Positions 33,556 through 41,431 of a stretch of DNA of 43,029 nucleotides are shown piece by piece. The DNA lies in the NCBI GenBank assembly GCA_011364975.1, contig RDOE01000021.1, positions 1-43,029 of the forward strand, in the 5' to 3' direction. The notes beneath the pieces are model-generated. The model ran no database searches, was not told where the DNA came from, and saw only the letters and a program-made list of their open reading frames with translations. The translations under genes and the position numbers were made by a program. This DNA is from Promethearchaeota archaeon. Its GTDB lineage: Archaea > Asgardarchaeota > Lokiarchaeia > Sigyniarchaeales > SOKP01. Position 1 is the stretch's first letter. Each line of letters starts with the position of its first letter.

Positions 33556-34500
33556 TTGGAGTATTTAGAGAAACATTCTACTGAAATGCATAAAATATTA
33601 TTTACTGGTCTTGATACTGCAGGCAAATCGAGTATTATATACGCACTTAAAAGAGAATTTTCTCAAATAATAAATATTGAACCAACTAAAGGCATATCCA
33701 GAAGGATTTATAGGTTACTTGACAATGAAATAAGTGAATGGGATTTAGGAGGTCAAGAAAAATATCGTATCTCTTATCTGAAAAACCCAAATGTATATTT
33801 TGACGGAACAGAAGTTGCAATTTATGTCATTGATGTCTTAAATAATGCCAGAATATCTGAATCCTTGAGTTACTTAAAAGATGTGCTTTATCAATTTAAT
33901 ACATTAAAAATAAAGCCACCAATTAATGTTCTTTTTCATAAATGCGATCCTAATATAATTAGGAGTAAAGCTAATGAGATCGATAATACAATTGAAGATC
34001 TAACTAAACAAATTAAGGAGATCGCTAAAAATAGTGAACTGCACTTTTTCAGAACATCAATTTTTGATTTATATTCAATAATGAGTACTATATCTGAAAT
34101 TTTATTGCAACTTTACCCTAAAGCTCAGCTCGTTCAAAAAGCAATTAAAGAATTCGCTAAAAAATTAAATTGTCAAGGATTATTGATTATTGATAATAAT
34201 TCAATTATTATAGGCTCCTTTTTTGAAAATGATTCGGCTAAATTTCTTCTTCAAGAAAGCATCCAATATTTTTTGACACTGAATGATTGCTTTCTTAAAT
34301 TAGGAAAGAGTGATGAAGATGATCAGATTCTAGCTCAAAAATTAGGCTATCACTTCCTATTTAAATCTATATTGTTGAAAGAAGGCGATTCTCCTTATCA
34401 TTTCTCAATAATAAAAGAGCATAATCCCTATGAGTTATATTTTATTAAGAATGAAATTCAAACCTTTGTTGAACGATTAATTGATATAATTAAAAGATAA
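33556..34500 (+). CDS. Rag/Gtr-like GTPase with C-terminal roadblock-like domain
   Basis: 314 residues. G1 GLDTAGKSS (18-26), switch I Thr44 in EPTKGIS, G3 WDLGGQ (62-67, the GG of Arf/Rag proteins), G4 HKCD (128-131; Rag proteins have H-K-x-D instead of N-K-x-D) and G5-like TSIFD (167-171). From about residue 188 to the end is an alpha/beta domain (KKLNCQGLLIIDNNSIIIGS...) with the order and size of the roadblock domain that follows the GTPase in RagA-D/Gtr. In eukaryotes Rag GTPases recruit TORC1 to lysosomes; only the family relation is inferred. Start is TTG at 33556 with AAAGG upstream; an ATG at residue 11 is later. Confidence 0.88.
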   Translation: MEYLEKHSTEMHKILFTGLDTAGKSSIIYALKREFSQIINIEPTKGISRRIYRLLDNEISEWDLGGQEKYRISYLKNPNVYFDGTEVAIYVIDVLNNARISESLSYLKDVLYQFNTLKIKPPINVLFHKCDPNIIRSKANEIDNTIEDLTKQIKEIAKNSELHFFRTSIFDLYSIMSTISEILLQLYPKAQLVQKAIKEFAKKLNCQGLLIIDNNSIIIGSFFENDSAKFLLQESIQYFLTLNDCFLKLGKSDEDDQILAQKLGYHFLFKSILLKEGDSPYHFSIIKEHNPYELYFIKNEIQTFVERLIDIIKR

Positions 34501-34734
34501 TAGCATTACTGGGAATTATTTTTTTTTATCTTGAAAAGATCATACTTTTTTCAAAATATCAATACTTTTTTGGAGAAATTCTTTTACAGGGTAAAAAATA
34601 TTTTACTTTATGTTTTTTGATCTAATTAGGAGTATTTTTTTTCTTAATTATTACGAAAGAAGTGTTTTTATATTCTTTTAAATTTTAATTAAGAAAAGAG
34701 CTCAAAAACTTAGAGAATATAAGAATTGGTATCA

Positions 34735-35490
34735 ATGGCTGTCGAACCTAGATTAGCTGCTACTGTGGTTTTATTACGTAAACGTGTCCCTGATTCCGAA
34801 TCTAATGATGATTGCGAATTTGAAGTTTTTATGGTTAAAAGACATAGCAATGCAAGATTCATGAGTGAACATCATGTATTTCCTGGTGGTGCCATTGATA
34901 AACAAGATATAATCAATGATTCAAAAGAAAGGTTAATTGGTCTTGATAATTCTATCATTGATAATCTAAAAGAAGTTCACGAAGATCCTTCTATTCTTTG
35001 GATAATCGCAATTCGCGAGCTCTTTGAAGAAACCGGGATTTTAATAGCACGTAGTGAAGAAGGAAATTCATTAGAAAAAAAAGCCAAAAAATTAATGAAA
35101 TATCAAAAAAAACTTCAGAAAAAACGAAAAACTATGACTGAGATTTTAACGAAGGAAAATCTATATTATTATGCGAACAATTTAAAGTATTTTGGAAGAT
35201 TTATCACTCCTGAGGCTTCTCCCATTCGTTTTGATACACAATTTTTTCTATGTGAGTTTCCTCATGATCAAAGTATTAATTTGTTTTACGATGAACTAAC
35301 TGAAGGAATTTGGGGTTCTCCTTCGCAATTTATAAAGAAATTTAAAAAAGGACAGATTAAATTGATTTTCCCTCAATACTTAACGCTCAAACGTCTTAGA
35401 AAATTTAAGACTATTGAAGAAGTATATGAGCACTCTAAAGAGGTTTCTAGTCATAATCGATTGAAAGATATGAAATTGCAATTTAATTAA
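34735..35490 (+). CDS. Nudix hydrolase, NUDT19-like
   Basis: 251 residues from ATG 34735 (a TTG at 34726 gives 254). Nudix fold with a split Nudix box: FPGGAIDKQD at the front and IAIRELFEETGIL at the back, with about 40 residues inserted between, as in NUDT19/RP2-type enzymes, which hydrolyse CoA or related dinucleotides. REL-x-EE-x-G catalytic glutamates are intact. The C-terminal part FGRFITPEASPIRFDTQFFL is also typical of NUDT19-type proteins. Substrate CoA is probable, not proven. Own promoter (TTTTTATATTC near 34667). Confidence 0.85.
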   Translation: MAVEPRLAATVVLLRKRVPDSESNDDCEFEVFMVKRHSNARFMSEHHVFPGGAIDKQDIINDSKERLIGLDNSIIDNLKEVHEDPSILWIIAIRELFEETGILIARSEEGNSLEKKAKKLMKYQKKLQKKRKTMTEILTKENLYYYANNLKYFGRFITPEASPIRFDTQFFLCEFPHDQSINLFYDELTEGIWGSPSQFIKKFKKGQIKLIFPQYLTLKRLRKFKTIEEVYEHSKEVSSHNRLKDMKLQFN

Positions 35491-35553
35491 GGAAAGTCAC
35501 AAGTTTTTCTTTAAGATAAACTTTAATTTAATTAAATTAAAATGTGAATAAAT

Positions 35554-36114
35554 TTGATATTAAAAAAGTTAACAGAACAACCTAAAAGTTATATATTACT
35601 ATTAACTGCGATAATAGGCTTTGTTATATTTCTTTTAATCAACCAACTAATTTTTGCACCGCTAACTCAAGCTGTACCCACCTATGGAATCCTAGATTTT
35701 GAATTTGCTTGGGTTCCAGAGCAAGTTTTAATAATTTTTTCTGTTTGGGGACCTTCTGGAATGGAAGCGCAAGCTTTTGGGATTTATTGGGATTTTCTAT
35801 ATATCGTTGGCTATGGAATCTTTATCTTTTCATGCATTTTACTTGTATCTAGAGGGTTAGATGGTAGATTTCAGTCATTTGGCCTTTGGATGAGTTTAAC
35901 ACCTCTCATCAGCGGAATCTTTGATGTTATTGAGAATATCAACTTACTAATACTAATAAATACAGCACCAACCTTGCCTTCTTTTGCTCCATTTATTGCT
36001 TCCTTATCTGCTTGTATTAAATTTGGATTACTTATTCTAGGAATTATATATTTCTTTATAGGTTTAGTGCTTTTTATAACCAAGTGGTTTAAGAAAAAGA
36101 ATAAGCTAAATTAA
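35554..36114 (+). CDS. Four-helix membrane protein of unknown function
   Basis: 186 residues with four transmembrane helices: YILLLTAIIGFVIFLLIN, WDFLYIVGYGIFIFSCILL, SFGLWMSLTPLISGIFDVIE and FGLLILGIIYFFIGLVLF. Between helices 1 and 2 is a loop with LDFEFAWVPEQVLIIFSVWG and then GMEAQAFGIYWD. A PLxxGxFDVIEN arrangement in helix 3 is widespread in a bacterial/archaeal uncharacterised membrane family. Only start is TTG 35554, since no ATG is available upstream in this frame. Confidence 0.7.
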   Translation: MILKKLTEQPKSYILLLTAIIGFVIFLLINQLIFAPLTQAVPTYGILDFEFAWVPEQVLIIFSVWGPSGMEAQAFGIYWDFLYIVGYGIFIFSCILLVSRGLDGRFQSFGLWMSLTPLISGIFDVIENINLLILINTAPTLPSFAPFIASLSACIKFGLLILGIIYFFIGLVLFITKWFKKKNKLN

Positions 36115-36133
36115 TAATAACAACTATTTTTTT

Positions 36134-36922
36134 TTATTCTTTAGCTGAATAGAAATCGATGAGATTATCAATCCAATTAAAAATCTCTTCCTTTGTCAAA
36201 TGATCAATATTAAATTTAAGTCGTTCCAATTCCCTTAATAAAGCATTCATATCTAAAGGGATTGATCTTTGGCACAACTCAAATAAGAGTTCATTCGTTT
36301 TGGATACAAGGGATTTAATGTTTGGAACAATAGGTTCTATATCTGGGAGATTCTCAAGGCGGACTAAAATATTGATCAAGGTAAAAACAAATTCCGTTTT
36401 ATTTCCCTTAAAACTAATATCAAAATGATAATGATATCCTCCATAAGCATCCATTGGAACTATTTCATTATATCGATTCGAAATCCGAATTACAGACTTT
36501 ATATTTTTGAAAAGGATAGAGGGGGACCATGCAAAAATCTGATAACTTGATTGAACATCTCCACTATGGATTGTCGGAATAAATCGATTCTCTTCTTTAA
36601 ACTGTCCGAATGGAATTATCACAAAATCCACAGAGTCTTGAGGCTTATAATCCTCTAAACTAATATATAAATTCTTTAAAGTGTGAATCACTTCCGTTCG
36701 ATGATCAATAATGTCAAACTCAAATTTATTCGCCTTCGGTTTATAAATATAGAAAATAAGACCATCAAACCCAGTAAAATCCAGGTCTAAAGAAAAATTT
36801 AAAGTGTTAATAGTTAAATCTTTGGTTTTAAATTTTATATCTAAAAACAAATGTGAAAAACTCTCTATATATTGAAAAAACCAAGGGGGATCTCGAGCAC
36901 CATCAAATGCAATCATATTCAA
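36134..36922 (-). CDS. Uncharacterised protein with N-terminal beta-rich domain
   Basis: 262 residues, not recognised. Residues 1-185 look beta-rich (FSLDLDFTGFDGLIFYIYKP, FDISFKGNKTEFVFTL), residues 185-262 helical with leucine-rich segments (LVSKTNELLFELC, MNALLRELERLKFNID). Begins MNMIAFDGARDPPWFFQYIE. No signal peptide or membrane helix. Faces convergently the 35554-36114 gene with 19 bases between stops. Function unknown. Confidence 0.65.
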   Translation of the reverse strand: MNMIAFDGARDPPWFFQYIESFSHLFLDIKFKTKDLTINTLNFSLDLDFTGFDGLIFYIYKPKANKFEFDIIDHRTEVIHTLKNLYISLEDYKPQDSVDFVIIPFGQFKEENRFIPTIHSGDVQSSYQIFAWSPSILFKNIKSVIRISNRYNEIVPMDAYGGYHYHFDISFKGNKTEFVFTLINILVRLENLPDIEPIVPNIKSLVSKTNELLFELCQRSIPLDMNALLRELERLKFNIDHLTKEEIFNWIDNLIDFYSAKE

Positions 36923-37071
36923 TTAACTCCCAGAATTATTCTCTACCGATTATATATCCTTTCTGTATTTAAATGGAAAGAGACTTACTATTAAAATTTA
37001 AGCTACCCAGTATTTTAATTTTTTGAATACACGAAATATCAACAAATTATACGTTAAAAACAATAATAATA

Positions 37072-37090
37072 AGAAAAAATAAAAAAAATA
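37072..37090 (-). terminator. Oligo(T) terminator after the hydrogenase-hdr operon
   Basis: On the minus strand TTTATTTTTTTTATTTTTTCTT lies about 30-50 bases after the hdrB stop. T-rich, no clear stem, the usual archaeal form; it marks the end of the mvhG-mvhA-vhuU-hdrC-hdrB transcript. Confidence 0.5.
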
Positions 37091-37121
37091 AATTAAGAGT
37101 TGTATAATTATATGGTTATTC

Positions 37122-37979
37122 CTATAACTCTTTTTTCATGCGAGTTCTGTGAAATTTTAACCCGATCTCATCAGCAGATGTTCCCATAGCTAATGCTAAC
37201 AATTCTGTGATATATAAGACAGGAATTTCATAATCTTTTTCGTATTTTTTGGATAAATCCCTTTGTCTTGTATCGAATTGTTGAAAGCAGGCAGGACAGT
37301 TAACAACTAACACATCAGCACCTACTTTAGCAATGCTATCCATTTTGATTTTTAGGTTTGCCATACCATGCTCTTCATAAGCATTGGTAACTGCTGAGCC
37401 ACAGCATAAAACTTCCTCCTCATAATTAACTACAGTTGCACCAGTAGCAGCGACAATTTCCTTTAAGTTCTTTGGACGCATTACATCATCAGATTCCATC
37501 CATTCACCTGGGCGCATATAATGACATCCAGGATGGACCGCTACTTTTAGTCCACTTAGTGGTTTGGTAACTGATGCTTTAACCTTGTCCAAATTATCCT
37601 TTAATACATCTACAAAATGCTTTACATCAATTGAACCCTTGAATTCTTTACCAATTTTGGCTAATTCCTTGTTGATTCTATTCTTCTTAAGTGAATCATG
37701 TTTTAATTGATGCTGCACACCTCTAAGGGTGTTGGCACATCCGTTGCATAATGAGATAATATCTTTACCTTCTGCTTCTGCTAAACATAAATTGCGGGCA
37801 CCAATCGCTAACCAGGCTTCGTTATCGAAGCTTTTCATTCCCGTAGGGTCTGGACAACAACTAAATGGCGCTTGAGACGTTTCAATTCCAACCTTATCGA
37901 AAACTTTTCTTGAAGCAGCTTCTATAAACGGAATTCTGTTTCCAATAGTACATCCTTCAAACATTTTAAATTCTGTCAT
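37122..37979 (-). CDS. hdrB: Heterodisulfide reductase-like subunit B
   Basis: 285 residues with two CCG domains that bind the unusual noncubane [4Fe-4S] clusters. First domain: Cys10, Cys41-Cys42 (CCPDP), Cys78 and Cys81 (CNGC). Second: Cys152 (HPGC), Cys192-Cys193 (LCCGSA), Cys228 and Cys231 (CPAC). All ligands are present. HdrB receives electrons from HdrC and reduces a disulfide or equivalent acceptor; in an Asgard without methanogenesis the physiological disulfide is unknown. Last gene of the operon, 15 bases after hdrC. HdrA is not in the window. Confidence 0.95.
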   Translation of the reverse strand: MTEFKMFEGCTIGNRIPFIEAASRKVFDKVGIETSQAPFSCCPDPTGMKSFDNEAWLAIGARNLCLAEAEGKDIISLCNGCANTLRGVQHQLKHDSLKKNRINKELAKIGKEFKGSIDVKHFVDVLKDNLDKVKASVTKPLSGLKVAVHPGCHYMRPGEWMESDDVMRPKNLKEIVAATGATVVNYEEEVLCCGSAVTNAYEEHGMANLKIKMDSIAKVGADVLVVNCPACFQQFDTRQRDLSKKYEKDYEIPVLYITELLALAMGTSADEIGLKFHRTRMKKEL

Positions 37980-37994
37980 TTTCTTCTTCCCTCC

Positions 37995-38501
37995 TTATTT
38001 TAGCTTTTTTTCAGCTCCAATATTTTTCATTAAGGTTTGCAATTCTCCAACATTAGGCTCTGCAACCGCAGGTAATCCTAATTGTTGTCGTCTTCGCTCA
38101 ATAGCAGGCTGTGAAGGAATCGCTTTAGAACTCTCGAAGATTGCTTTTGCTTGAGAATAAATAAATTCGGGCGCATTCCCTTGTTCCGCAGATTTATTCT
38201 TTAAAAATGTAAAAATCTCAGTCAACTCAATATGTTGAGGACATACTTCATCGCAGGTATCACATACAGTACAGCCCCAGATCGCCAATGGATCTTGAGA
38301 AAAGATCACATCTTTATACCCTAAAAGCGCAGCTAAGATATTCGCTCTTGGATCATAACCAGTTGTGGTATAAAAATCCTTGGATACAGCAGAAACTGGA
38401 CAATTATCTGTACATCTCGAACATTGATAGCAATATTTTATTAAATCAGAGCTCACATGCTTATCCATTACTTCCTTTCGGAATTCAAAATCAACCATCA
38501 T
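37995..38501 (-). CDS. hdrC: Heterodisulfide reductase-like subunit C
   Basis: 168 residues, two ferredoxin-like [4Fe-4S] sites: Cys24, 27, 30, 34 (CYQCSRCTDNCPVS) and Cys77, 80, 83, 87 (CTVCDTCDEVCPQH). It passes electrons from HdrA-bound flavin to HdrB. Starts with a double ATG at 38501, 106 bases after the vhuU stop, the largest intercistronic gap in this operon and the location of the candidate SECIS structure. hdrB follows after 15 bases. Confidence 0.95.
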   Translation of the reverse strand: MMVDFEFRKEVMDKHVSSDLIKYCYQCSRCTDNCPVSAVSKDFYTTTGYDPRANILAALLGYKDVIFSQDPLAIWGCTVCDTCDEVCPQHIELTEIFTFLKNKSAEQGNAPEFIYSQAKAIFESSKAIPSQPAIERRRQQLGLPAVAEPNVGELQTLMKNIGAEKKLK

Positions 38502-38550
38502 GTTTTATTCACATTTTCCGATTTTTCATTCATTTTTCTTTTACATATAT

Positions 38551-38622
38551 ATTGGCTTTAACCCGGGCATGGGCAGTTATATCCAATCTATTATTTTTAT
38601 TGGATATTCATCCTAAGCCAAC
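38551..38622 (-). ncRNA. Candidate SECIS element downstream of the Sec codon
   Basis: The minus-strand RNA folds into a nine-pair helix AUAUCCAAU (38607-38599) / AUUGGAUAU (38587-38579) closing an 11-base A-rich loop AAAAAUAAUAG. Directly before the helix is AUGA (38611-38608, overlapping the vhuU stop). An outer helix GUUGGCUU (38622-38615) / AAGCCAAU (38558-38551) pairs around it. AUGA plus an apical loop beginning AAA resembles the eukaryote-like SECIS reported in Lokiarchaeota. The matching 3' GA of the kink-turn is not evident. A competing fold AUUGG...CCAAU over the GC-rich UGCCCAUGCCCGGG is possible. Confidence 0.5.
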
Positions 38623-38772
38623 GTTCAACTTTCGAGAGTAAATCTCTTCACCGTTTTCTTTAACTACGGTTAAATGAGCCGCGCAGCTTAATCAACAATC
38701 AAAACAGCGCACGATCATTTCCAACAGATTTACTACTCCCTCAGGCACGTCTTCACTCATTTTAATATTCAC
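38608..38772 (-). CDS. vhuU: VhuU-type selenoprotein: separate C-terminus of NiFeSe hydrogenase
   Basis: 54 codons read through an in-frame TGA at 38692-38694 (residue 27). The product contains MIVRCFDC-Sec-LSCAAHL: the L2 nickel-binding motif of [NiFe] hydrogenases (D-P-C-x-x-C-x-x-H), with Sec27 replacing the first Cys, Cys30 the second, and His33 the maturation site. The preceding upstream gene mvhA lacks this motif. GTG start at 38772 is preceded five bases away by AAAGGAG; ATG 38760 is an alternative but too far from the SD. The 21 residues after His33 fit the peptide removed by hydrogenase maturation proteases. In methanococci VhuU is likewise a separate Sec peptide. Without UGA decoding this would be a 26-residue stub, so Sec is my reading. 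Normal ORF calling misses it. Confidence 0.88.
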
Positions 38773-38798
38773 GTTTTCTCCTTTAATTTTTATATTGT

Positions 38799-40103
38799 TT
38801 ATTTAATCCAAGGTTCGGGTAGTTTTAAACCATCCAAGGCCTTGTCTTCAAATACCTGCTTAGCAACATGCATTAATGTTTTCTCGATCCCTGCAATATT
38901 ATGATTTGTCGCCACAAGAAGGTTAGCTTTCTTACATAGCCCATCAGCATCTGAAAAGATATGATACAAAAGAAGACCTCTCGGGGCTTCAACTACGCCC
39001 ACACCATCAGCTTCTCTGGGTTCAACATCTAAGGTCTTGCAATCAGGATTTACTATATCTGGATCTTGAAGCAATGTGGCAATCATTTCAATGGATTCGA
39101 CCAATTCAATTAAACGCGCCCAATGATAAGCAAAAGTGAAATGGGGAGTATTCCCAATTTTTGCTCTCATTGCTTTTAATGCCTCATCTGCTAAGGGAGT
39201 AGCCATCTTATCTGCAGCATTTATCATTGCTAAAGTATTTGCCCTATATATACCATCTGGATATCCTGCGGGTTTATAATACATGTGAGTTGCATAAGAA
39301 TGCTCCGGAATATGCTCTCCCAGTGCTTCCAAATATTTTTGAGGAGGATAATCAAATTTCTGACCATCAGGACTTACAATTCGAATATCTCCTTCGTAAA
39401 TATCATGAACACCGTTTTTTGTCATACCAGCATAGTAAGTTGGCACTACACCAACATTAGCTACGACATCCCAATAATCCTCGACAACCTTTAAGCCAAT
39501 ATCAACTGTCTTTTTTGACCACTCAACTTGGTCCTCAATCTGCTTTAAGAATTTATCCCGAGCGGTTTCATCCATCGCCTTTTTCATCCCACCAACGATT
39601 GCACTTATGGGATGGACAGATTTACCACCGATCTCGGCACATAACTTCTGCCCGAAGTCCATCATCTTTAAAGCCATAGCCCCTACATCAGGCATCTTGC
39701 TAATGACATGAACAACATTCCTTAACGCGGGGTCTGCAAAAGGTCCTAATAGAAAATCTGGTGCAGCTAATGCATAAAAATGTAATGCATGAGAACTGTA
39801 TTGTTTTGCATTCATGAGCAATTGTCTTAATTTATATGCAGGTTCGGGAATTTGAACACCCCATGCATCTTCTACTGCTTTAGTTGGAGCTATATGATGA
39901 GGTATTGGACAGATTCCACAGATTCTAGGAGTAATCCTTGGGATGTGTTCACAATATCGACCCTCAAGAAACTTTTCAAAGAATCTTGTGGATGTGATAT
40001 TGAACTGCACATCCTTAACTTTGCCATCATCGCTTAGGACTAATCTTAAACCACCATGTCCCTCTAATCGAGTGACTGGTTCTACTTCTATCACTTTATC
40101 CAT
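38799..40103 (-). CDS. mvhA: F420-non-reducing hydrogenase large subunit (Vhu/Mvh A), lacks C-terminal CxxC
   Basis: 434 residues. L1 motif PRICGICPIPHHI with Cys62 and Cys65 binds the Ni-Fe centre from the N-terminal side; RLEGHGG and the long helical body are standard. The protein ends FEDKALDGLKLPEPWIK at a TAA stop, without the required DPCxxCxxH. That motif is supplied by vhuU, 26 bases downstream, so the active site is built from two polypeptides. The subunit works with MvhG and, with Hdr, oxidises H2 to feed ferredoxin and disulfide reduction. Start ATG at 40103, 11 bases after mvhG. Confidence 0.95.
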   Translation of the reverse strand: MDKVIEVEPVTRLEGHGGLRLVLSDDGKVKDVQFNITSTRFFEKFLEGRYCEHIPRITPRICGICPIPHHIAPTKAVEDAWGVQIPEPAYKLRQLLMNAKQYSSHALHFYALAAPDFLLGPFADPALRNVVHVISKMPDVGAMALKMMDFGQKLCAEIGGKSVHPISAIVGGMKKAMDETARDKFLKQIEDQVEWSKKTVDIGLKVVEDYWDVVANVGVVPTYYAGMTKNGVHDIYEGDIRIVSPDGQKFDYPPQKYLEALGEHIPEHSYATHMYYKPAGYPDGIYRANTLAMINAADKMATPLADEALKAMRAKIGNTPHFTFAYHWARLIELVESIEMIATLLQDPDIVNPDCKTLDVEPREADGVGVVEAPRGLLLYHIFSDADGLCKKANLLVATNHNIAGIEKTLMHVAKQVFEDKALDGLKLPEPWIK

Positions 40104-40114
40104 TCTTTTATCAC

Positions 40115-41431
40115 CTATCTATAATTTTTATTTGCAGCTAATGTGAACTTCTCACTAAAGCCGATCTTGTCTTTGATTTGACTTAAGAGATCTTCTTTGC
40201 TTAAAGCTACATTAAATTGTTTCGTTGCTATATCAGCAAATCGTTCGGCTTGATTAACGTTCCACTCTGTTTGACCGAAGCAACCAGAGCAGGGGGCGTT
40301 AACCCGTATACACATACCACCACAGCCAGCTCTTGTAATAGGTCCTGCACATAGATATCCTTGTTCAATAAAACAGTCCTCCATATTTGGAAGGCCTTCA
40401 TAATCACGTTTAACACGAGTCATTTGAGATTTGCTTCCAATAATTCGGGGACATGTATCACAAACATTTGATATCTCAGTGAACTCTCTATGATCTCGTA
40501 AGTATGCCATTACTTTAGAGGCTATCTCTGCAGTATCACTTGGAATATTTGCTAATGAAGTTGAAGCTTTTCCATGAATTTTAATTTGTTTTAAGATGTC
40601 TGCGGATAAGTCAAATCCTGCCATTAAGGGAACGTTTAGGAAAAGAGGTAAAAATTCATATACACTTTTTTTATTTCCTGAACTTAATCCCCCAATATTT
40701 CCAACCATTTCTTTCAATTTTGCGGTTCGAGAAGATACGGTTTTTGCAGGTCCTAAGCATCCTACACAAGGTTTACCATTATTAGTACATTTTAATTCAC
40801 AACCAGTACTAGTAATAGGACCGAAACAGAGAACACCTTTCTCCAATAAACAATTTTCATTATTTAAAGAGCAATTATTACAAAATGCCGAATCTGCCAT
40901 AGGTTGTGGCTTTTGACCTAGCAAAAATGCAACAGCACTAATAATGGCTTCAGGTTTTGGAGGACATCCGCTTATATATGCATCAATTGAAATTACTTCG
41001 TCTGTAGGAACTATTTTTGAAGCAAAACCGGGCATATGTTCTTTAGGTTCATGTGGACTTTCATTAGTTATGGATTCCGCTTGTTCGAATTTGCGCTTAA
41101 CAGAATCTTGAATATCCCACACATTAGCTAACCCATGAACATTTCCGTAGCAAGAGCAAGAGCCGAAAGCAATTATTAATTGGCATTTTGCTCGCATTAG
41201 TTTTACATTTTCTACATCTTCGTTAGTTCGTAATGAACCCTCCACGAATCCGACAAGAATATCACCATCGGGTCTAGCTTTCAAAGAGTCATGTTTAAAG
41301 TCAACAACAGCTGGCCAATATACAATATCGAGTGCTGGGAGAATTGGCAACAATCCTAAATGTGCATTTAATAAGGATTGATGACAACCCCAACAATCTG
41401 ATCCTTGCATAAAAGCTACTTTTACTGCCAT
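40115..41431 (-). CDS. mvhG: F420-non-reducing hydrogenase small subunit (Mvh/Vhu G) with duplicated Cys module
   Basis: 438 residues, versus about 310 typical. N-terminal flavodoxin-like half with QGSDCWGCHQSL (Cys13, Cys16), GSCSCYGN and SGCPPKP supplies the proximal cluster. The Fe-S region is present twice: Cys184, 187, 194, 202, 211, 215, 222, 225 and again Cys324, 327, 353, 361, 370, 374, 381, 384. From the third Cys the spacings (8, 9, 4, 7, 3) are identical, offset 159 residues, with LCFGPITSTGC against LCAGPITRAGC. Either half could hold the medial and distal clusters; both have all ligands. First gene of the operon, start ATG 41431. Confidence 0.93.
   Translation of the reverse strand: MAVKVAFMQGSDCWGCHQSLLNAHLGLLPILPALDIVYWPAVVDFKHDSLKARPDGDILVGFVEGSLRTNEDVENVKLMRAKCQLIIAFGSCSCYGNVHGLANVWDIQDSVKRKFEQAESITNESPHEPKEHMPGFASKIVPTDEVISIDAYISGCPPKPEAIISAVAFLLGQKPQPMADSAFCNNCSLNNENCLLEKGVLCFGPITSTGCELKCTNNGKPCVGCLGPAKTVSSRTAKLKEMVGNIGGLSSGNKKSVYEFLPLFLNVPLMAGFDLSADILKQIKIHGKASTSLANIPSDTAEIASKVMAYLRDHREFTEISNVCDTCPRIIGSKSQMTRVKRDYEGLPNMEDCFIEQGYLCAGPITRAGCGGMCIRVNAPCSGCFGQTEWNVNQAERFADIATKQFNVALSKEDLLSQIKDKIGFSEKFTLAANKNYR

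Noticed and set aside
38288..38641. Plus-strand frame crossing hdrC and the vhuU end
   Set aside because: It is antisense to two well-supported genes and has no recognisable domain; it hides the small selenoprotein gene.
38692..38694. TGA as an ordinary stop, frameshift or pseudogene of mvhA
   Set aside because: The frame after the TGA is the exact hydrogenase motif with a downstream extension of the right kind, and the frame before it has its own start and ribosome binding site. A broken mvhA would not keep a separate start.
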